Under the pieces are notes generated by a model. That model searched no databases. It was not told where the DNA came from and saw only the letters and a program-made list of their open reading frames with translations. A stretch of DNA of 64,000 nucleotides from Chenopodium formosanum (taxonomy: Eukaryota; Streptophyta; Magnoliopsida; Caryophyllales; Amaranthaceae): the NCBI GenBank assembly GCA_024500155.1, contig CM044874.1:72091795-72155794 (forward strand), read 5' to 3'. Positions within the stretch are counted from its first letter, which is position 1, and each line of letters begins with the position of its first letter. Below, in pieces: positions 20,771 through 33,235 of the stretch. The position numbers and the translations under genes are program-made.

Positions 20771-23700
20771 ATGAGTACTCTACAAGAAGAACATGCATTA
20801 CAAAAATCTACTGAAAAATTAGAATCGTAAGTATTTGGGCAATTTTTTGCAATTAAACCCTAATTTTTTGAAATTTTGTTCAATCGCAAGTTTATTTATT
20901 TAATTTTTTGGTAGAACACAAAAGGAAGATCCAAAGGACGACAAAGAAGATCCTAAAGCTTTGTAAGTGAACAATTTTAAGAATTAAACACTTAATTTTT
21001 TAAGATTTTGTTAAAAAAAAAAGTAAGAAAAATACTAAATTGTATAATGTGTTTTGCAGAAAACAAAAGGAGGATGAGCAACCAGAAAACAAAGATCCTC
21101 TGGTTGATCCTAAACTTTTGCAAGACATAATATCATCCAGTGGTCCTCTTGAAAAAGAAATGTCTTCAATTCCAAGGTATAATGATCAATTATGAATTAC
21201 TAAATGTTCATATACCTGTTTGAAGTTGTACATTTGAATGTTGATTTTTAATTACATAAATATACATATATAAATGTTCATTTTACTGCAAAACTATGAA
21301 CATGTACATATTCATTTATGAAAACATATATACAATTGTACATTTTATTGTAAACTTATGAACAAATATATTAATATGATACTTTTTTCCTATTAAAATG
21401 CAAATCACTGTAATTAAGAAAAATGAACATTTATATTTTATAAAATGATCAATTACAATTTGTGTTGTAAAACTAAATAAATATGCATGCAAACTGATAT
21501 ATTGATGGTAACTTTTGATATTGTAGTGTTGAACCATGTAAAGTGAAACACATGATGAAATTTAGATATGGAAATTCTGAACCTAAAATTGAACAAGAGA
21601 TTATGCAGCCAATTATTTCCAATGAAATAAAAGAAGACCATAGTAGTTGGTGGGAACCATATATTTGTAGAAAAATGTTAGACCCCAAGTAAATTAATTT
21701 ATGTAATTTATTTATTTCCATAACTAATTGTATACATGTCAGTTTTCTGAAATAATTCTTAAAATTCTAGTGAGAAAAAAAAGATCAAGGTAACTTTTAT
21801 AATGTCAAAATCAAAGCCAGAGACAAATCAACCAATAAGGTATCAAATTTTAATACTATCTTTTAAATTTAACATGTAAAATATAACCATTGTTTTCAAT
21901 TACATTTTCTATTTCAAACAATTTTAATTAAAACAATTGGACTTAAAAACAATGCAGAGAAACAAAGCAAGAGATGTCAACTACTGTTGATAAATCACAG
22001 AAAAGGTAAATGTTCATTTTAAAATCATTAAATAATCATTTACATAAATACAAATGATTGATTTTATACTGTTACAATTTTTTGCCTTTCAGTGATGAAG
22101 AAAAGAAAGAACCAACTCCTATGGCTCATGATGTAGAAAAACCCATGAACAAGGAGTAAGTATGCATAGAATAATAAATGTTCATTAACACTATATAATA
22201 TAAACATTTTCATTATTATTTACATTGACATATATAAATAAACTAATTTCATAGATTCATCAGTCAGTGTACACAGTACTCCTGAAGTACATAAAAAAAC
22301 AATACAGAGGTATACATTCTACAACATCATAATCAACTGTTTCAATTTTTATGCTGTTTGTATTATATTATTTTTAGAATTATATGAAAATAATACAGCA
22401 AAATGGAAGCAATGCAAGATGATGCAAGAAAAAATCCAAATTTTGCAAAAATAACTCAGAAAATTCTTCAAAAGCTGCAGAAGAAGAATTTGATGTTAAA
22501 ATCAGCAAAAAAGAAAAAAGAAAAAGTTGATGATGAGAAGAAATCAATTGAGGAAGGTAAACCTGTAGAGAAGCTGTCAAAAGAGGAAAGTGAAGAAAAA
22601 AAACCTATTGAAGGTAAATGTTCAAACATAACAAGTAAATTGAACATTTGTATGGGATTATTTATTTGTCTTTTTTTTAATGTGTGAACATGTATGTATT
22701 GTAGGAAATGAACCAAAGGATTCAAAAGATATTCCAAAGAGCCAGAGCCATGAAAAGGAAAAAAGCCCTCCAAAGGAAAATGTTAAAGATACTCAAGGTA
22801 AAATGCTCAAACATAACAAGTAAATTGATTATTTGTGTGGGATTGTTTATTTGTCTATTTTTAATGTGTGAACATGTATCTATTGTAGGAGATGAACAAA
22901 AGGATTCAGAAGATATTCCAAAGAGCTAGAGCCATGAAAAGGAAAATGTTAAAGATACTCAAGATAAAATGCTCATCTTTATTATATAAACTGATCAATG
23001 ATATCACATAAAATGAACATATTATCTGTTTTTACATAAATGTTCATTTAATATTCTGTATGTGATCATTTGACATAACTATTAAATTACATGCTAAAAT
23101 AAATGCAGCAAAGAAAATATTGGATGATTTCATTATTGAGGATGAGACTGACCTCATTGATGAAGAAACGAAATCATATAGTCTTGATGCTTCAATTGAT
23201 CCTAGTGAAGGGTCAACAAAGAAGAAAACAAATTTTAAAATGGTTGCAAGAAGAGTGGGAAAAAAGAATTCCCCTTTGGTAGAGGAGCTGTCAATTGGTA
23301 GAGTTACAAGAAGCAAAGATAAAGGTATATATATTTTATATAAATTTGTAGACATAAAATGTTTTAGAAATGTCATTATCTAATTGACATTATCTAAATT
23401 TTGCAAATGTCTTATCTCAAGCTTCACAATCAGAGCGTGCTGTCAAGGAAATTTAACCAAAACAAAAATAGACACCTGCTCTTGCTGAAGCAAAACAATC
23501 TGGAACTCCTGCAAAAGGTGATAAAAAGGGCAAGCAAAAGATATTAGTTCAATTCAATATGTTTTATATCAGAATAATTTACTTTTTGAAAATGAACATT
23601 TTATTATCTATATAAATAAATAACATTTTTCTTTTTGAAAATGAACATTTTGTTTTTAAAAAAATGATCATTTATGTTATTTTTATGTAGGAGGAAAAAG

Positions 23701-24055
23701 GACAACTGCTGCAGATATTAGTCCCATACAAAAGAAACCAGGTGCTCCTGCTGAAAAAATAGTTAAAAAAGGTAAATATTCAATATGTTTTATATCAGAA
23801 TAATTTACTTTTTGAAAATGAACATTTTAATATCTAAATAAATAAAGAACATTTTTCTTTTTGAAAATGAACATTTTGTTTTAAAAAAATGATCATTTAT
23901 GTTATTTTATGTAGGAGGAAAAAGGACAACTGCTGCAGATATTAGTCATATTCAAAAGAAACCAGGTGCTCCTGCTGAAAAAGTTGTTCAATCAGGAAAA
24001 AAGTGGTCTGCTCCCACACCAACAGGAGGAACAAAGAAAATTGCTAAGAAATCTG
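20771..24055 (+). CDS. MULE protease gene, front part: chain of short Lys/Glu-rich exons
   Basis: ATG at 20771 (MSTLQEEHALQ...). Exons I could delimit by GT/AG and an open frame: 20771-20826, 20915-20962, 21060-21176, 21527-21688, 21771-21839, 21958-22005 and 22093-22155. After a less clear part and an exon ending at 22613, come 22705-22797, 23691-23771 and 23915-24055. All internal exons listed have lengths divisible by three (48, 117, 162, 69, 48, 63, 93, 81, 141). The first introns are all phase 2, the later ones phase 1. The product is low-complexity, hydrophilic and rich in Lys, Glu and Pro, and likely disordered. A TAG (22927-22929) interrupts a duplicated exon. That this part belongs to the same transcript as the protease is inferred from strand and spacing. 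Confidence 0.65.
22614..22950 (+). repeat. Tandem duplication of an intron+exon unit (~183 bp)
   Basis: Two consecutive units each comprise an intron starting GTAAA, with CAAACATAACAAGTAAATTGA and GTGTGAACATGTAT, and an exon starting GGA(A/G)ATGAAC. The period is ~183 bp (CCATGAAAAGG at 22749 and 22932). The first copy reads CAG (22743-22745) where the second reads TAG (22927-22929). Confidence 0.85.
23551..24004 (+). repeat. Tandem duplication of an intron+exon unit (~226 bp)
   Basis: Two near-identical units, with TTCAATATGTTTTATATCAG at 23553 and 23779, each followed by TGAACATTTT/ATGATCATTTATG intron sequence and an exon beginning GAGGAAAAAGGACAACTGC (23691 and 23915). High identity in intron and exon alike indicates a recent duplication. 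Confidence 0.9.
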
Positions 24056-24212
24056 GTATAATCATGATCTTTATTAATGTTCATTTGCAAAAAACTTAAT
24101 GATCATATATAGTAAAAGTTCATATTTATTTATTTAGATAAATTTAATTTATTAAAGTTCATTTTCAATAACTTAAATGTTCATAGTTAATGATTTTTAT
24201 ATTCATTTTTAG

Positions 24213-25700
24213 TTGTCAGCCCTGCAAAGAAGATTGCTGGGAAGAGGAAAAAAATAGAGGAAGTTCCATCTGATGAACCATCTCAGGATCCTTCTGATGA
24301 AGATTCCACTGACAGTGGTGATGACAATGAAGATTCTGTCTACAAAGCTGAAACAGAGCTTATTGATGATGAAGATGATGAATTGGAGGAGGAGGAGGAG
24401 GAAGTTGAAGTAAAACCAAAGAAGAAAAAGGCAATGAAAAAGGGGCCAAAGAAAGTTAAGTTAGAAACTGAGAAGGAGAAGAAAAAGTTAGTAGTGTATA
24501 ATCAACAGAAGAGAGAAGAAAGAGGGAGAAAAAAGATGAAAACAGAAATAGTTTTGGCAGGTGAAACTGATGAGATTGAGGAAATTCAGGAAGAGGAGTT
24601 TGAGGAAGAAAGATCATTAAAAAGGGGGGGACATGTTTAGTTCATAGCATGGGTAGATAAGATGACAGAAACCGAAAAACAAGAAATTGTTGATATAGGT
24701 TTAGGATCACTTCTTAAAATCAAGTTACGACAACTTGATCAAAAGTTCTATAACTGGGTATTGGATAGTTTTGAAGAGAATAGTCAGAATTTTGAATTGC
24801 CAAAGAATGAAAAAATTCAAGTTGAGGTAGAGGATGTGAGGGTAGTTTATGGATTGTCTACGGGGGAAATTCCAATTGTCGAGGCAAAGTCTGATAAAGC
24901 TAGAGAAGAATATGAAGAATTTTTGAAGAAATGGAGAAAGTCATGGGGAGGAAAGACTCCATCAGTGAGTCAGATATAATCACTTACTTTCTTTAAATGT
25001 TCATTTTTAATACACTAAATGATCATTAATAGTAATTGTCTTGTTCATTTGCTTTACTGATTGTGGATGGATACATACATGACAAATTCAAGAACAACAA
25101 ACAACCAAGTGAACATTTCATAACCAATTTTTTAGCTGTTGTTGTGAACTGCATGATAAAGTGCATATCAAACAATCAATGTCATTTCAAGTTTCTTTTT
25201 TCAATGATGTTCAAAGAAAGAATAAGAAATTTGAATTGGTGTCAGTATGTCTTTGATTCACTAATAAAGAGTCATGTTGATTGGAGAAAGCAGAATGGAA
25301 AGGGGTTCTACAAAGGCCCTCTGCAATTTCTGATGGTAATATATGGTTTATAAAATGTTCGTTTATAATATGTAAAATGATCATTCATTTTATGATTATG
25401 TTCATTTGTATTTTCATTGATGTTCATTTTCTATTTTGTCTTTTAGCCGTTTTACTTTGATAGGGTTCAAAGGTTGGACAAACGGCCTCCAAGAACATTC
25501 CCCATTATATCTGCTTGTAAAAGAGACATGGTTCTTGAGAGGTTGAAAATAGAGTATAAACTGGGGTTTGGTAGAGGTAAAATCTTACCTAGAATTGCTA
25601 TAAAAGTGGAAGAAAGTCCAGAGGTTAGGAAAATGATCAATAATAATGACATAAATGTTCAGTTTATTTATAATAAATTTATTTTAGTAATTCTTATAAT
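24213..25700 (+). CDS. MULE protease gene, middle part: acidic/basic linker and PMD/DUF1985-like domain
   Basis: Sequence from about 24213 to 24640 encodes alternating acidic (EDDELEEEEEE) and basic (PKKKKAMKKGPKK) tracts, a possible nuclear-localisation region. After a TAG near 24638 that may be a decayed codon, 24662-24979 encodes a globular segment starting around GLGSLLKIK, with an LxxWVLDSFE and VEDVRVVYGLSTGE pattern. This is the layout seen in plant Ulp1-like transposon proteins before the protease (DUF1985 or plant mobile domain-like). Exons at about 25050-25335 and 25447-25630 continue it (IRNLNWCQYVFDSL, PPRTFPIISACKRD). Family placement is from pattern memory only. Confidence 0.55.
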
Positions 25701-25714
25701 TTGATTTGCAATAC

Positions 25715-26823
25715 AGGTTTTCTTGAATGATTTTGTTAGCCTAGTGAAAGAGACTAGTACAAACCTTTCAAGACTTTCAGGAAAATTGATGAAGGCAAAG
25801 GAAATATTTCCAGAAAATCATTTGGTGAAAAAAGTTGATGAAGTTTTAGAAAGAATGGCTACAAGGGAGCAATCAATCCTAAGCCAAGATGAAGAGTTCT
25901 ATGAATTAGAGGAGTTCTTGAATACAATTGCTCAAATAGAAAAAAATCTCATGGAAGCAGTTGATTTGATCAAAACTAGAAACTGGAAAAAGCAGGATTA
26001 TGATGTACGAAAAGCATTCGCCTTCCATTTAACTCCACCGTCACCAGCGACTGGTAAATACAAATTATATTCTTTTTTCAGCATCATGTCATCGCTTTTA
26101 ATTTAACAACTTTGTTTAACTAACAAAATTTAATTCAAAACAGGAACAGGTCCTAGTTCTTCAACACAGGCCTTGATTCTTGAACCCCCAATGCAAACAG
26201 TTTCAAGATCAATTGAAAAGGCTAATGAAGGAACATCTGCTATAGGTTCAATATGTTCATACTTAATAATCATAGTATTCATTTTCAATATTTGAATGTC
26301 TAAAATAAATTGATCATATTACAGATAAAAGAAATGTAGCCCCTGCTACAACAACAGCTGAAAAGACTGTTGAAGTGAGTTCAGCTTCAGGTAAAAGATG
26401 TTCATATATAATGAATATAATGATCATTTACAAGTATATTTCATTATAATTGTTTGTTTTCAATAATTGAATTTGTAAAATAAATTAAACATATTTTACA
26501 GAACAAAGAAATGTAGCCTCTGCTATAGAACCAATTGAAAAGGCTAATGAAGGAAGTCCAGCTTTAGGTATAAAATGGTCATATAAAATAAGTATAATGA
26601 TCATTTACAAATACAAGAAATTGTTCATTTTCACATAATTAAAAATGTTATTTTTTTTAGGTGATCCAAAGAAGGGATATTCTACAGTTCCTCCTGATGA
26701 TATTGATTTGGAATTTAGCATAGGAGGAAAGAATGAAGATGATTATATGAAACATTTATCCTCACCAACTCAATGCCCAACAATGGAAGATGGATTGGAA
26801 AAAGACAAACAAGGAGGACAGGG
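25715..26823 (+). CDS. MULE protease gene, linker with repeated 66-bp exons
   Basis: The segment after the acceptor near 25715 encodes a helical, coiled-coil-like stretch (FVSLVKETSTNLSRLSGKLMKAKEI...). Then come three short exons, 26144-26245 (102 bp), 26325-26390 (66 bp) and 26502-26567 (66 bp), all divisible by three. The last two are recognisable copies (both start with a K-R/Q-R-N-V-A-x-A-type peptide and end Ser-Ala-x-Gly/Ala-Leu). An exon from 26661 runs to a GGGTAATATG site at about 26823, which could be a donor or contain the stop TAA at 26825. So the gene may end here, or splice on to the protease exons from 27478. Confidence 0.5.
26200..26575 (+). repeat. Three-unit exon+intron repeat
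   Basis: Units ending at 26245, 26390 and 26567 share AATTGAAAAGGCTAATGAAGGA or GAAATGTAGCC blocks in the exons and ATAATGATCATTTACAA in the introns. The two 66-bp exons are the clearest pair. Confidence 0.75.
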
Positions 26824-27477
26824 GTAATATGAAAAACCTCACCAAACTTTCAAGATGTATTTAGTGGATATGTATCTTTAAAACAATCTAAATATGTAAT
26901 AAGTAAGACCAGTGTTTTATTTTGGGGAGGAAGAAGTAGTGTTTATTTTGCTAAGAACAATTTGTGTTATGGTAATTTATTTTGCTAAGAACAATTAGTA
27001 TTATGTATAATTGTTGTATTTTAATTATGTAATTAAAGTTTTTAACTTTTCCAATATAAGAATGTTTAAAAATGATGGGTATTTTCAAGAGGTTATTAAG
27101 AATGAACATTTAATGTTGTATGATTGTTCATTTATGTACCTACTAACTACCTTTGATATTTCAGTGAGAACAAGGAAAAAAATTCATCAGGGAAACTCAT
27201 GGGCAGGTAAACAATTTTAAATAGTAATGAACATTTTCAGATAAGTAAATATTCATTTGTTTTCAATGTTAAATTATAATGAACATTTATAGATTACTAA
27301 ATGTTCAATTGTGTTGTTTAATATGTTCATGAATGATGAAAAGAAAAACCCAATTGCAGAAAAGAGTAAAAAGGCTGGAAAGGAAAATTTTGAAAGGTAT
27401 AATTTCAAATTTATTTATATACATTTAAATGTTCATTTAATGTTCTTAATATAACTATAGTACATTTGTTGGACATC

Positions 27478-28841
27478 AAGACCTCAGCGTGAAGAGAAAA
27501 CAATTCCTCATGCTTATGCTTTTCGATCTCCGTACATGATCAAGTACAAAGACCTATTCAAAGATGAGAAAACAATGAACCAAATTGTAGTAGACTTTGC
27601 TCTCAGTGGTGAAGATGAAAGGTAAATACTTACTTTAATTTAATTAAAGTAGCATATATTATCTAACAATATGTTCATATATATATTACGAAATGTTCAT
27701 ATTGCAGTGCACTTTTATATTATGATGGCTTGAATCTCATCAATAGACAAGAAATGAAAACACTTGGAGATGATGTTCAAGTAACAAATTGTGTGATAGA
27801 TGGTTGGGAAAGAGTTCTTAATCATAAAAAGCCAAAAAGCAAAATTTACTTCTCAACAATGCTTCACGTTAGTTTTACTTCTTTTTTTATACTACAAGTG
27901 TTGTTTTATATGATTGTTTTACACAAAATTTTCACTAATTTTGTATATCATTGGTTCTATTTCAACAGCACATTATGTGTACAAATAGAGTTTGTAAAGA
28001 AGGTTCATCCATGGAAAAAAGAATTCATGCCTTCATAGAAAGAATTGACAATGAGTTGAAAATGAATAAGATTGATAGCCTTGTTGGATACAAACAGGTA
28101 TTGCCATAAAGTTCATAATAAAAATGTTCAATTATGAATAGTAAAATAATCAATAACAATATAATATTTGTTCAGGTCTTCTTCCCAGTATCAACTTCTC
28201 AGCATTTTTTTCTATTGTGCATCAATCATATAGAAGAGAAAATTCATATTATTGACAATAGGAAACTACCTCAACATATCTCAGTCCAATCAAAGTATGA
28301 AGAGCAACCAAAAATGATGGTGAGTAATTATGTTCATTTTTGTTTGGCTAAATGATCAGTTTATGATTCTATTTGTTCATGTATTCTACACAATGCCAAA
28401 TTATAAGTATTTTTTACTATTGCTTTTATTAGCTGAAGGGATTGGCAGGATACATGAAACACCTTGGGTATGAAGATGTTGATAGAATTGAAGAGTACAA
28501 AATTGTTTTGGAGAAGATGAAATGGCGTAGCAACGAGGATCATACAAATTGTAGTGTATACATTATGAAGCACATGGAAACCTTCACTGGTGATCCTAAT
28601 GAAAGTTGGATATGTGATTTAAAACCAAACAATGTAAGTATACTAAATGTTCAATTATATAATATAGAATGTTCATTTATAAAAAAGGTACAAAATAATA
28701 AACATTTTAATTTATTTTGTTCAACAGGTGAACCAAATTAGAAAGCTAAGGATACAATATGTAGCAGAGCTGATGTTATTTGAAGAAAACACTGAAGTAA
28801 TGATAAATAGAAGAAAAATGAGAAAGTTTGCAAAGGATTAA
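27478..28841 (+). CDS. MULE-borne Ulp1/SENP-like (C48) cysteine protease domain
   Basis: Exons at about 27478-27622, 27708-27867, 27969-28096, 28175-28320, 28433-28632 and 28728-28841 give a C48 domain. The catalytic His is in the STSQHFFLLCINH strand, the Asp follows in IHIIDNRK, and the Cys is in HTNCSVYIMKHMETF, the place of the family's usual D/N-C-G-V-F/Y motif. Here a Ser replaces the Gly after Cys. C48 enzymes remove SUMO or related modifiers. In plant transposons such genes are common passengers of unknown role. The C-terminus is basic (RRKMRKFAKD) and ends in TAA at 28839-28841. The triad looks intact, so this part may be under constraint or recently active. Confidence 0.75.
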
Positions 28842-29171
28842 TTTGACATGTTCATTTACGAATATGCATATGATCAATGTTTATATATAGACATATAGAT
28901 TTTTTATTTTTCACAAAGTATACTACATTATATTTCTTATGGTTATTCGAATGCAAACAATATTTTTATCTTTTTAAGATACAGTTTATATGAAAATTGC
29001 AAATTTTATAAATTTGCTCTTATTCTTGAATATAAAATACTTAATAAAACAAAATAATAAAAATGTTCATTACCAATAGAGTATATGATCATTACAAAAA
29101 TCAAATATGTTCAATTAATTACATATCTTGCAACAAAATATTAAAGTTCAACAAAACAAGTTTTTACTTTT

Positions 29172-32100
29172 TTACTTGTTATTTTTTGCCAACCTCTTAG
29201 CTACATTAGTATCAAAAAATGCTAAAAACCTATCATACTTATAAGAAACATGTTGACCACCACGTTGAGTGCCTTGAACTTGTTCATCATTTGAAGAAGC
29301 TGTAACTTCAATACTTCTTGACGATGGTAGAGGAACTTGAACAGGTTTTGGAGGTAACTGAACATTTCTTAGAGGTGCTTGAACATTTTTTGAAGGACCT
29401 TGAACATTTGTTGGAGGAACTTGAACATTTCTTGCAGAAACTTGAACATTTCTTGGAGGAATACTTGAAGAAGCATGAGCATTACTTGAAAAATTTAAAT
29501 CCTTCTCCTGGATAAAAAATATTAAGCATTATAATAAATATAAATATACATTAAAAAACTTATAAATGACATTTAAAAAGAGTAAATAAACCTTAGCAAG
29601 AGCAGAAATATCTTCATCAAAAGATAAATTGGATCCAAAAGAACTTTCAACAGCAACCTATAAAAAAAAATTACAATTAACCAACAAAACAAGAATACAA
29701 AAATTATATTTACATAATGCCAATAATTTTTAAAATAAAAAGAATTAAAAAACAAATACCTGATTAAAACCATTAAAAATACTTCATCAAAGTCATTAGA
29801 ACAATAAGGATCTTTTTCTATAGAAGATGCCTTCCTAGCAACCTAAATTATAAAAACATGAAATATGATCATTCATAAAAATGTAAATGGACAAATTTAG
29901 GAAAAAAAAAAGTTATATAAATATTACCTTCGAAGGTGGGTTTTTCAATATAACCAGTTCATCAGAATCACACATAGAATTAGCATAAGATACAGGAAGT
30001 CCAATATCATCAAATTCCTAAAACAAAAAAAAATAAACATTAGTATCAAATAAAATGATCAAATATAAAAACTTTTATGTTCAATAGTACCTGAACTCCT
30101 GATTGACCTTTAGCCCTCATGTAAGGTGTATATAAAGACTTTCTCTTCCTCCAATTATCCCTAGCTTTATTAAACTCCTTTTCTACAGTACTTTTAGGCC
30201 GAACATTTCTCTCACCAATAGGTCGTTTTTTGGGAGGATCATTAACTTCATGATCAACAATTTCAACACCTTCAGCAGCCTCATTGAAATCAATTGTGCC
30301 CCTAACACTCTCAACTTTGTCTTTTAAAATATCAAAATAGAGGTCAACTTCAGCTTTTGCAGGCAAAGATTTTTGACAACTAGTTACCAACTTCACAAAC
30401 TTCCTTAATGTTTGCGACCTCCAAACATTAGAGGACACCAAATTAGTTCTTTAAGAAGGTTTATCAACAGTAGTATGAGTACACATTGCAGCCTTGGTCC
30501 AACGCTTCATAATATACTCATCCGAATCTTAGGTACACAATGTAAATGATATACACGAAGAGAATGAGAACATAACAATCCCATTTCACTAAAGTACATG
30601 CATGTGCAGCATATAACATGAGTTTCCTTGTTGAAAACAACTTCATGCCTAATCTTATCTTTACCAGATCTCCATAAATGGCATGAATATTCAGGAAAAT
30701 GAAGACCAACATCAGAATGTTCATAAGCAGTACCCTTAATGAACTCCTCTTCAAAATAATATATGCTTGAATGGTGTACAAAGACTTAGCATGAACTAAA
30801 ATGCTAATATGAGCAAAAGCAAGATGACGATTACCCCTCAATATATTAAAATCATTTCCATTCTCTTTTCTCCTCCACTCAGAGATAATATCAAGAAAAA
30901 CATGGTAGAAGTCACACAAACCTTGGGTCTTATTAAGCCTTTCCGAAATAGATTTATTTGTAGTTTCACTTCGTTGAGATGATAAAACACCACCAGACCA
31001 ATGCTTCTTAGAATAGGCAAGACACCACATCTCTTTAATCTTGTACAAATCACACAACCAATCATCTTTTTCACATTTATATTTCATTAACATTCTGCAT
31101 AAAACATATGATCATTAGATATTGCATAAATGAACAAATTGTATTATAAAATGTACATATATACAAAACTAAATGATCATATTATATAACTAAAATAAAC
31201 AAAATTGAAAATACATATTATAATTAAAAAAAATTGTCAATACCTTTTCCAAAAATGTTCAAATTCAGCAGGGGTTTCACAATACTTGAGCAAATAACCA
31301 AACAAATCTGTAAATCCATCCAAAGCTCTTAAAGCCCCAATATGCTTCTTTGAATTTTGCTCAATGTGCCAAACACAAAGACGATGATGCACACTTGGAG
31401 GACATACATTCCGAATACCAGCTGCAATAACTTGAGCTTGATCTGTCATAATTGTGATAGGACTTTTGTTTCCCATAGATTTCAAGAATGTATCAAAAAG
31501 CCACACAAAAGACTCGGTTCGCTCATTGAAAATAAAACCCATACCAAACATGAGGTTATTAGCATGATGATTCATACCAACAAATGGAGCATAAATCATT
31601 CCATATTTATTTGTCTTATACGTGGTATCAAAAACCAGCAAATCTCCAAAATACTCATAATCTCTCTTCATCCGACCATCACGCCAAAAAAAGTTAACTA
31701 AACACCTATCCTCATCTTGTTCAAAGTCATAGTAAAATTCAGCTTCATCAAGTTGTCTTTTAGCAAAGTATTTGATCAATTGATGACTGTCACAACCATC
31801 AAGTAAAGCTCGTTTTTCAGCAGATAAAGCATTATAGGCATCCGATGCTATAAATCCTAAATTAGGAGAGCCACCAACATCCTTCTTCATTGCCCTCAAG
31901 GCTGCAGAAATTTTAACTCCACTACACCTCAATGTAGACATGAATTGCAAATTTTCTTTAGAAACATTCCTTTGAGACCTTAACAAATGTCTCTTTTCAA
32001 GAGGAATCATATGATGATTATGTTTCATGTAATGCTTTGTACATGTCCATAAACCTAAACGATCAATCTTAAACTGAATAAAATCCAAACAACCAGTTCT

Positions 32101-33028
32101 TATATTAAGTCTCTCATAAGCCCTTTTATTCTTTGCCTTCTCATCCTTCCAACCTTCATTGCAACAAACAAATCTTTTCATCTTCAAAGAGCCATCATTT
32201 TGACTTTTACTTTTATCAATTCTAATCCCAAATCCATGCTTAAAAGCATATTCATTATAAATATCATAAGCTTCTTCTTCAGAATTAAAATCTTTATAAA
32301 GTAACTCTGATTTAGTTGCCTCTTCAAACAGAATTTCATCACTAGTACCCACTGCATAAGTTTTTAAAAATGAACATAATGAATAAAAGATATGTACAAA
32401 TATATATAAATGATCATTTAGCATAATCAATATGATCAAAATATTTAAATAAAATAAATTAGTGAATATTAGTGTAATTGAGAATGATCATTTAAAATTA
32501 TACAACTGTTCAAAATAATAATAAACAGTATCGTAATCAACAATCAAAATCAAAAATCACAAATAAAACTAAATAAAAAACACAGTCAAATAATTATATA
32601 ACAAATAAACATAAAATAGAAATCAAAATCAGAGTACTCAAAATCAAGCTAAAACAGAAACTAAATTGATCTAAAACAAAAACAATTTAATCAAACAAAT
32701 CAAAATCATAAAACAACTAAAACAAAAGCAAAATCTATTCAAAAAACTAGCATTAATCATAATCAAACAAATCAAATTCATTAATTAACTAAAACAGAAA
32801 CAAAATTAATCAAAAAAACTCACATTCATCATAATCAAACTAATTACATTCATAAAACAACCAAATCAAAATAAAAAATGATCAAAACAACTTACATTGA
32901 TCAACAAATGAATTCAGCAATCCAGTAGAAGACGGAAAAACAACTTCACAATCACGATCAAACTCGAAAATCGAAGAATGCTGAAGTTCATAATCACGAT
33001 CAACATCTACAATCACGAATTCATCCAT
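29172..33028 (-). pseudogene. FAR1/FHY3-type MULE transposase, frameshifted
   Basis: The minus-strand start is ATG at 33026-33028. Exons: 32896-33028, 31244-32351, then 31094 downward. Exon 2 has the FAR1-type zinc-binding DNA-binding domain (NEYAFKHGFGIR ... FVCCNEGWK ... HNHHM), then the MULE catalytic domain with Asp in LVFDTTY, Asp in IMTDQAQ and the C-x2-H of LCVWHIEQN. Exon 3 supplies the catalytic Glu in SSQRSETTNKS. Further down, in another frame, a SWIM zinc finger is readable (CTCMYF ... GLLCSH), then a KRWTKAA block. Two small frameshifts (about 30755-30765 and 30525-30530) separate these, and a TAA lies near 30450. The C-terminus is a heptapeptide repeat. It would cut and paste the element if intact; as read it is broken. 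Confidence 0.85.
29290..29480 (-). repeat. 21-bp repeat coding for xNVQxPx heptapeptides in the transposase tail
   Basis: On the minus strand, six or so 21-bp units (each around AAATGTTCAAG) encode RNVQVSA, RNVQVPP, TNVQGPS, KNVQAPL, RNVQLPP and KPVQVPL. The unit length of exactly seven codons keeps the frame. Confidence 0.85.
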
Positions 33029-33235
33029 AATTGAGAGAAAAAGGAACGATCTAGAGAGAGAAAATGAACAAAAAAGAGATAAAAATACAAAAATTAGGTT
33101 GAAATTGAAATATATAGGTAGCTTGAACAATAAGTAAGGAAAATTAGAAGAAAAGAAGGAAAGTCAGGAAAAAAAAGGAAAAAAATAAAGAAAGAAAAAA
33201 AAAAAGCCAGGAATGATCAAAACGACGTAGCTACA

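Noticed and set aside
21316..21721. Minus-strand Phe/Ile-rich ORFs in the MULE
   Set aside because: They overlap plus-strand exons with clean splice sites and look like AT-rich antisense noise.
29318..29515. Plus-strand ORF of EHFLEEL-type repeats
   Set aside because: It is the opposite-strand reading of the transposase heptapeptide repeat.
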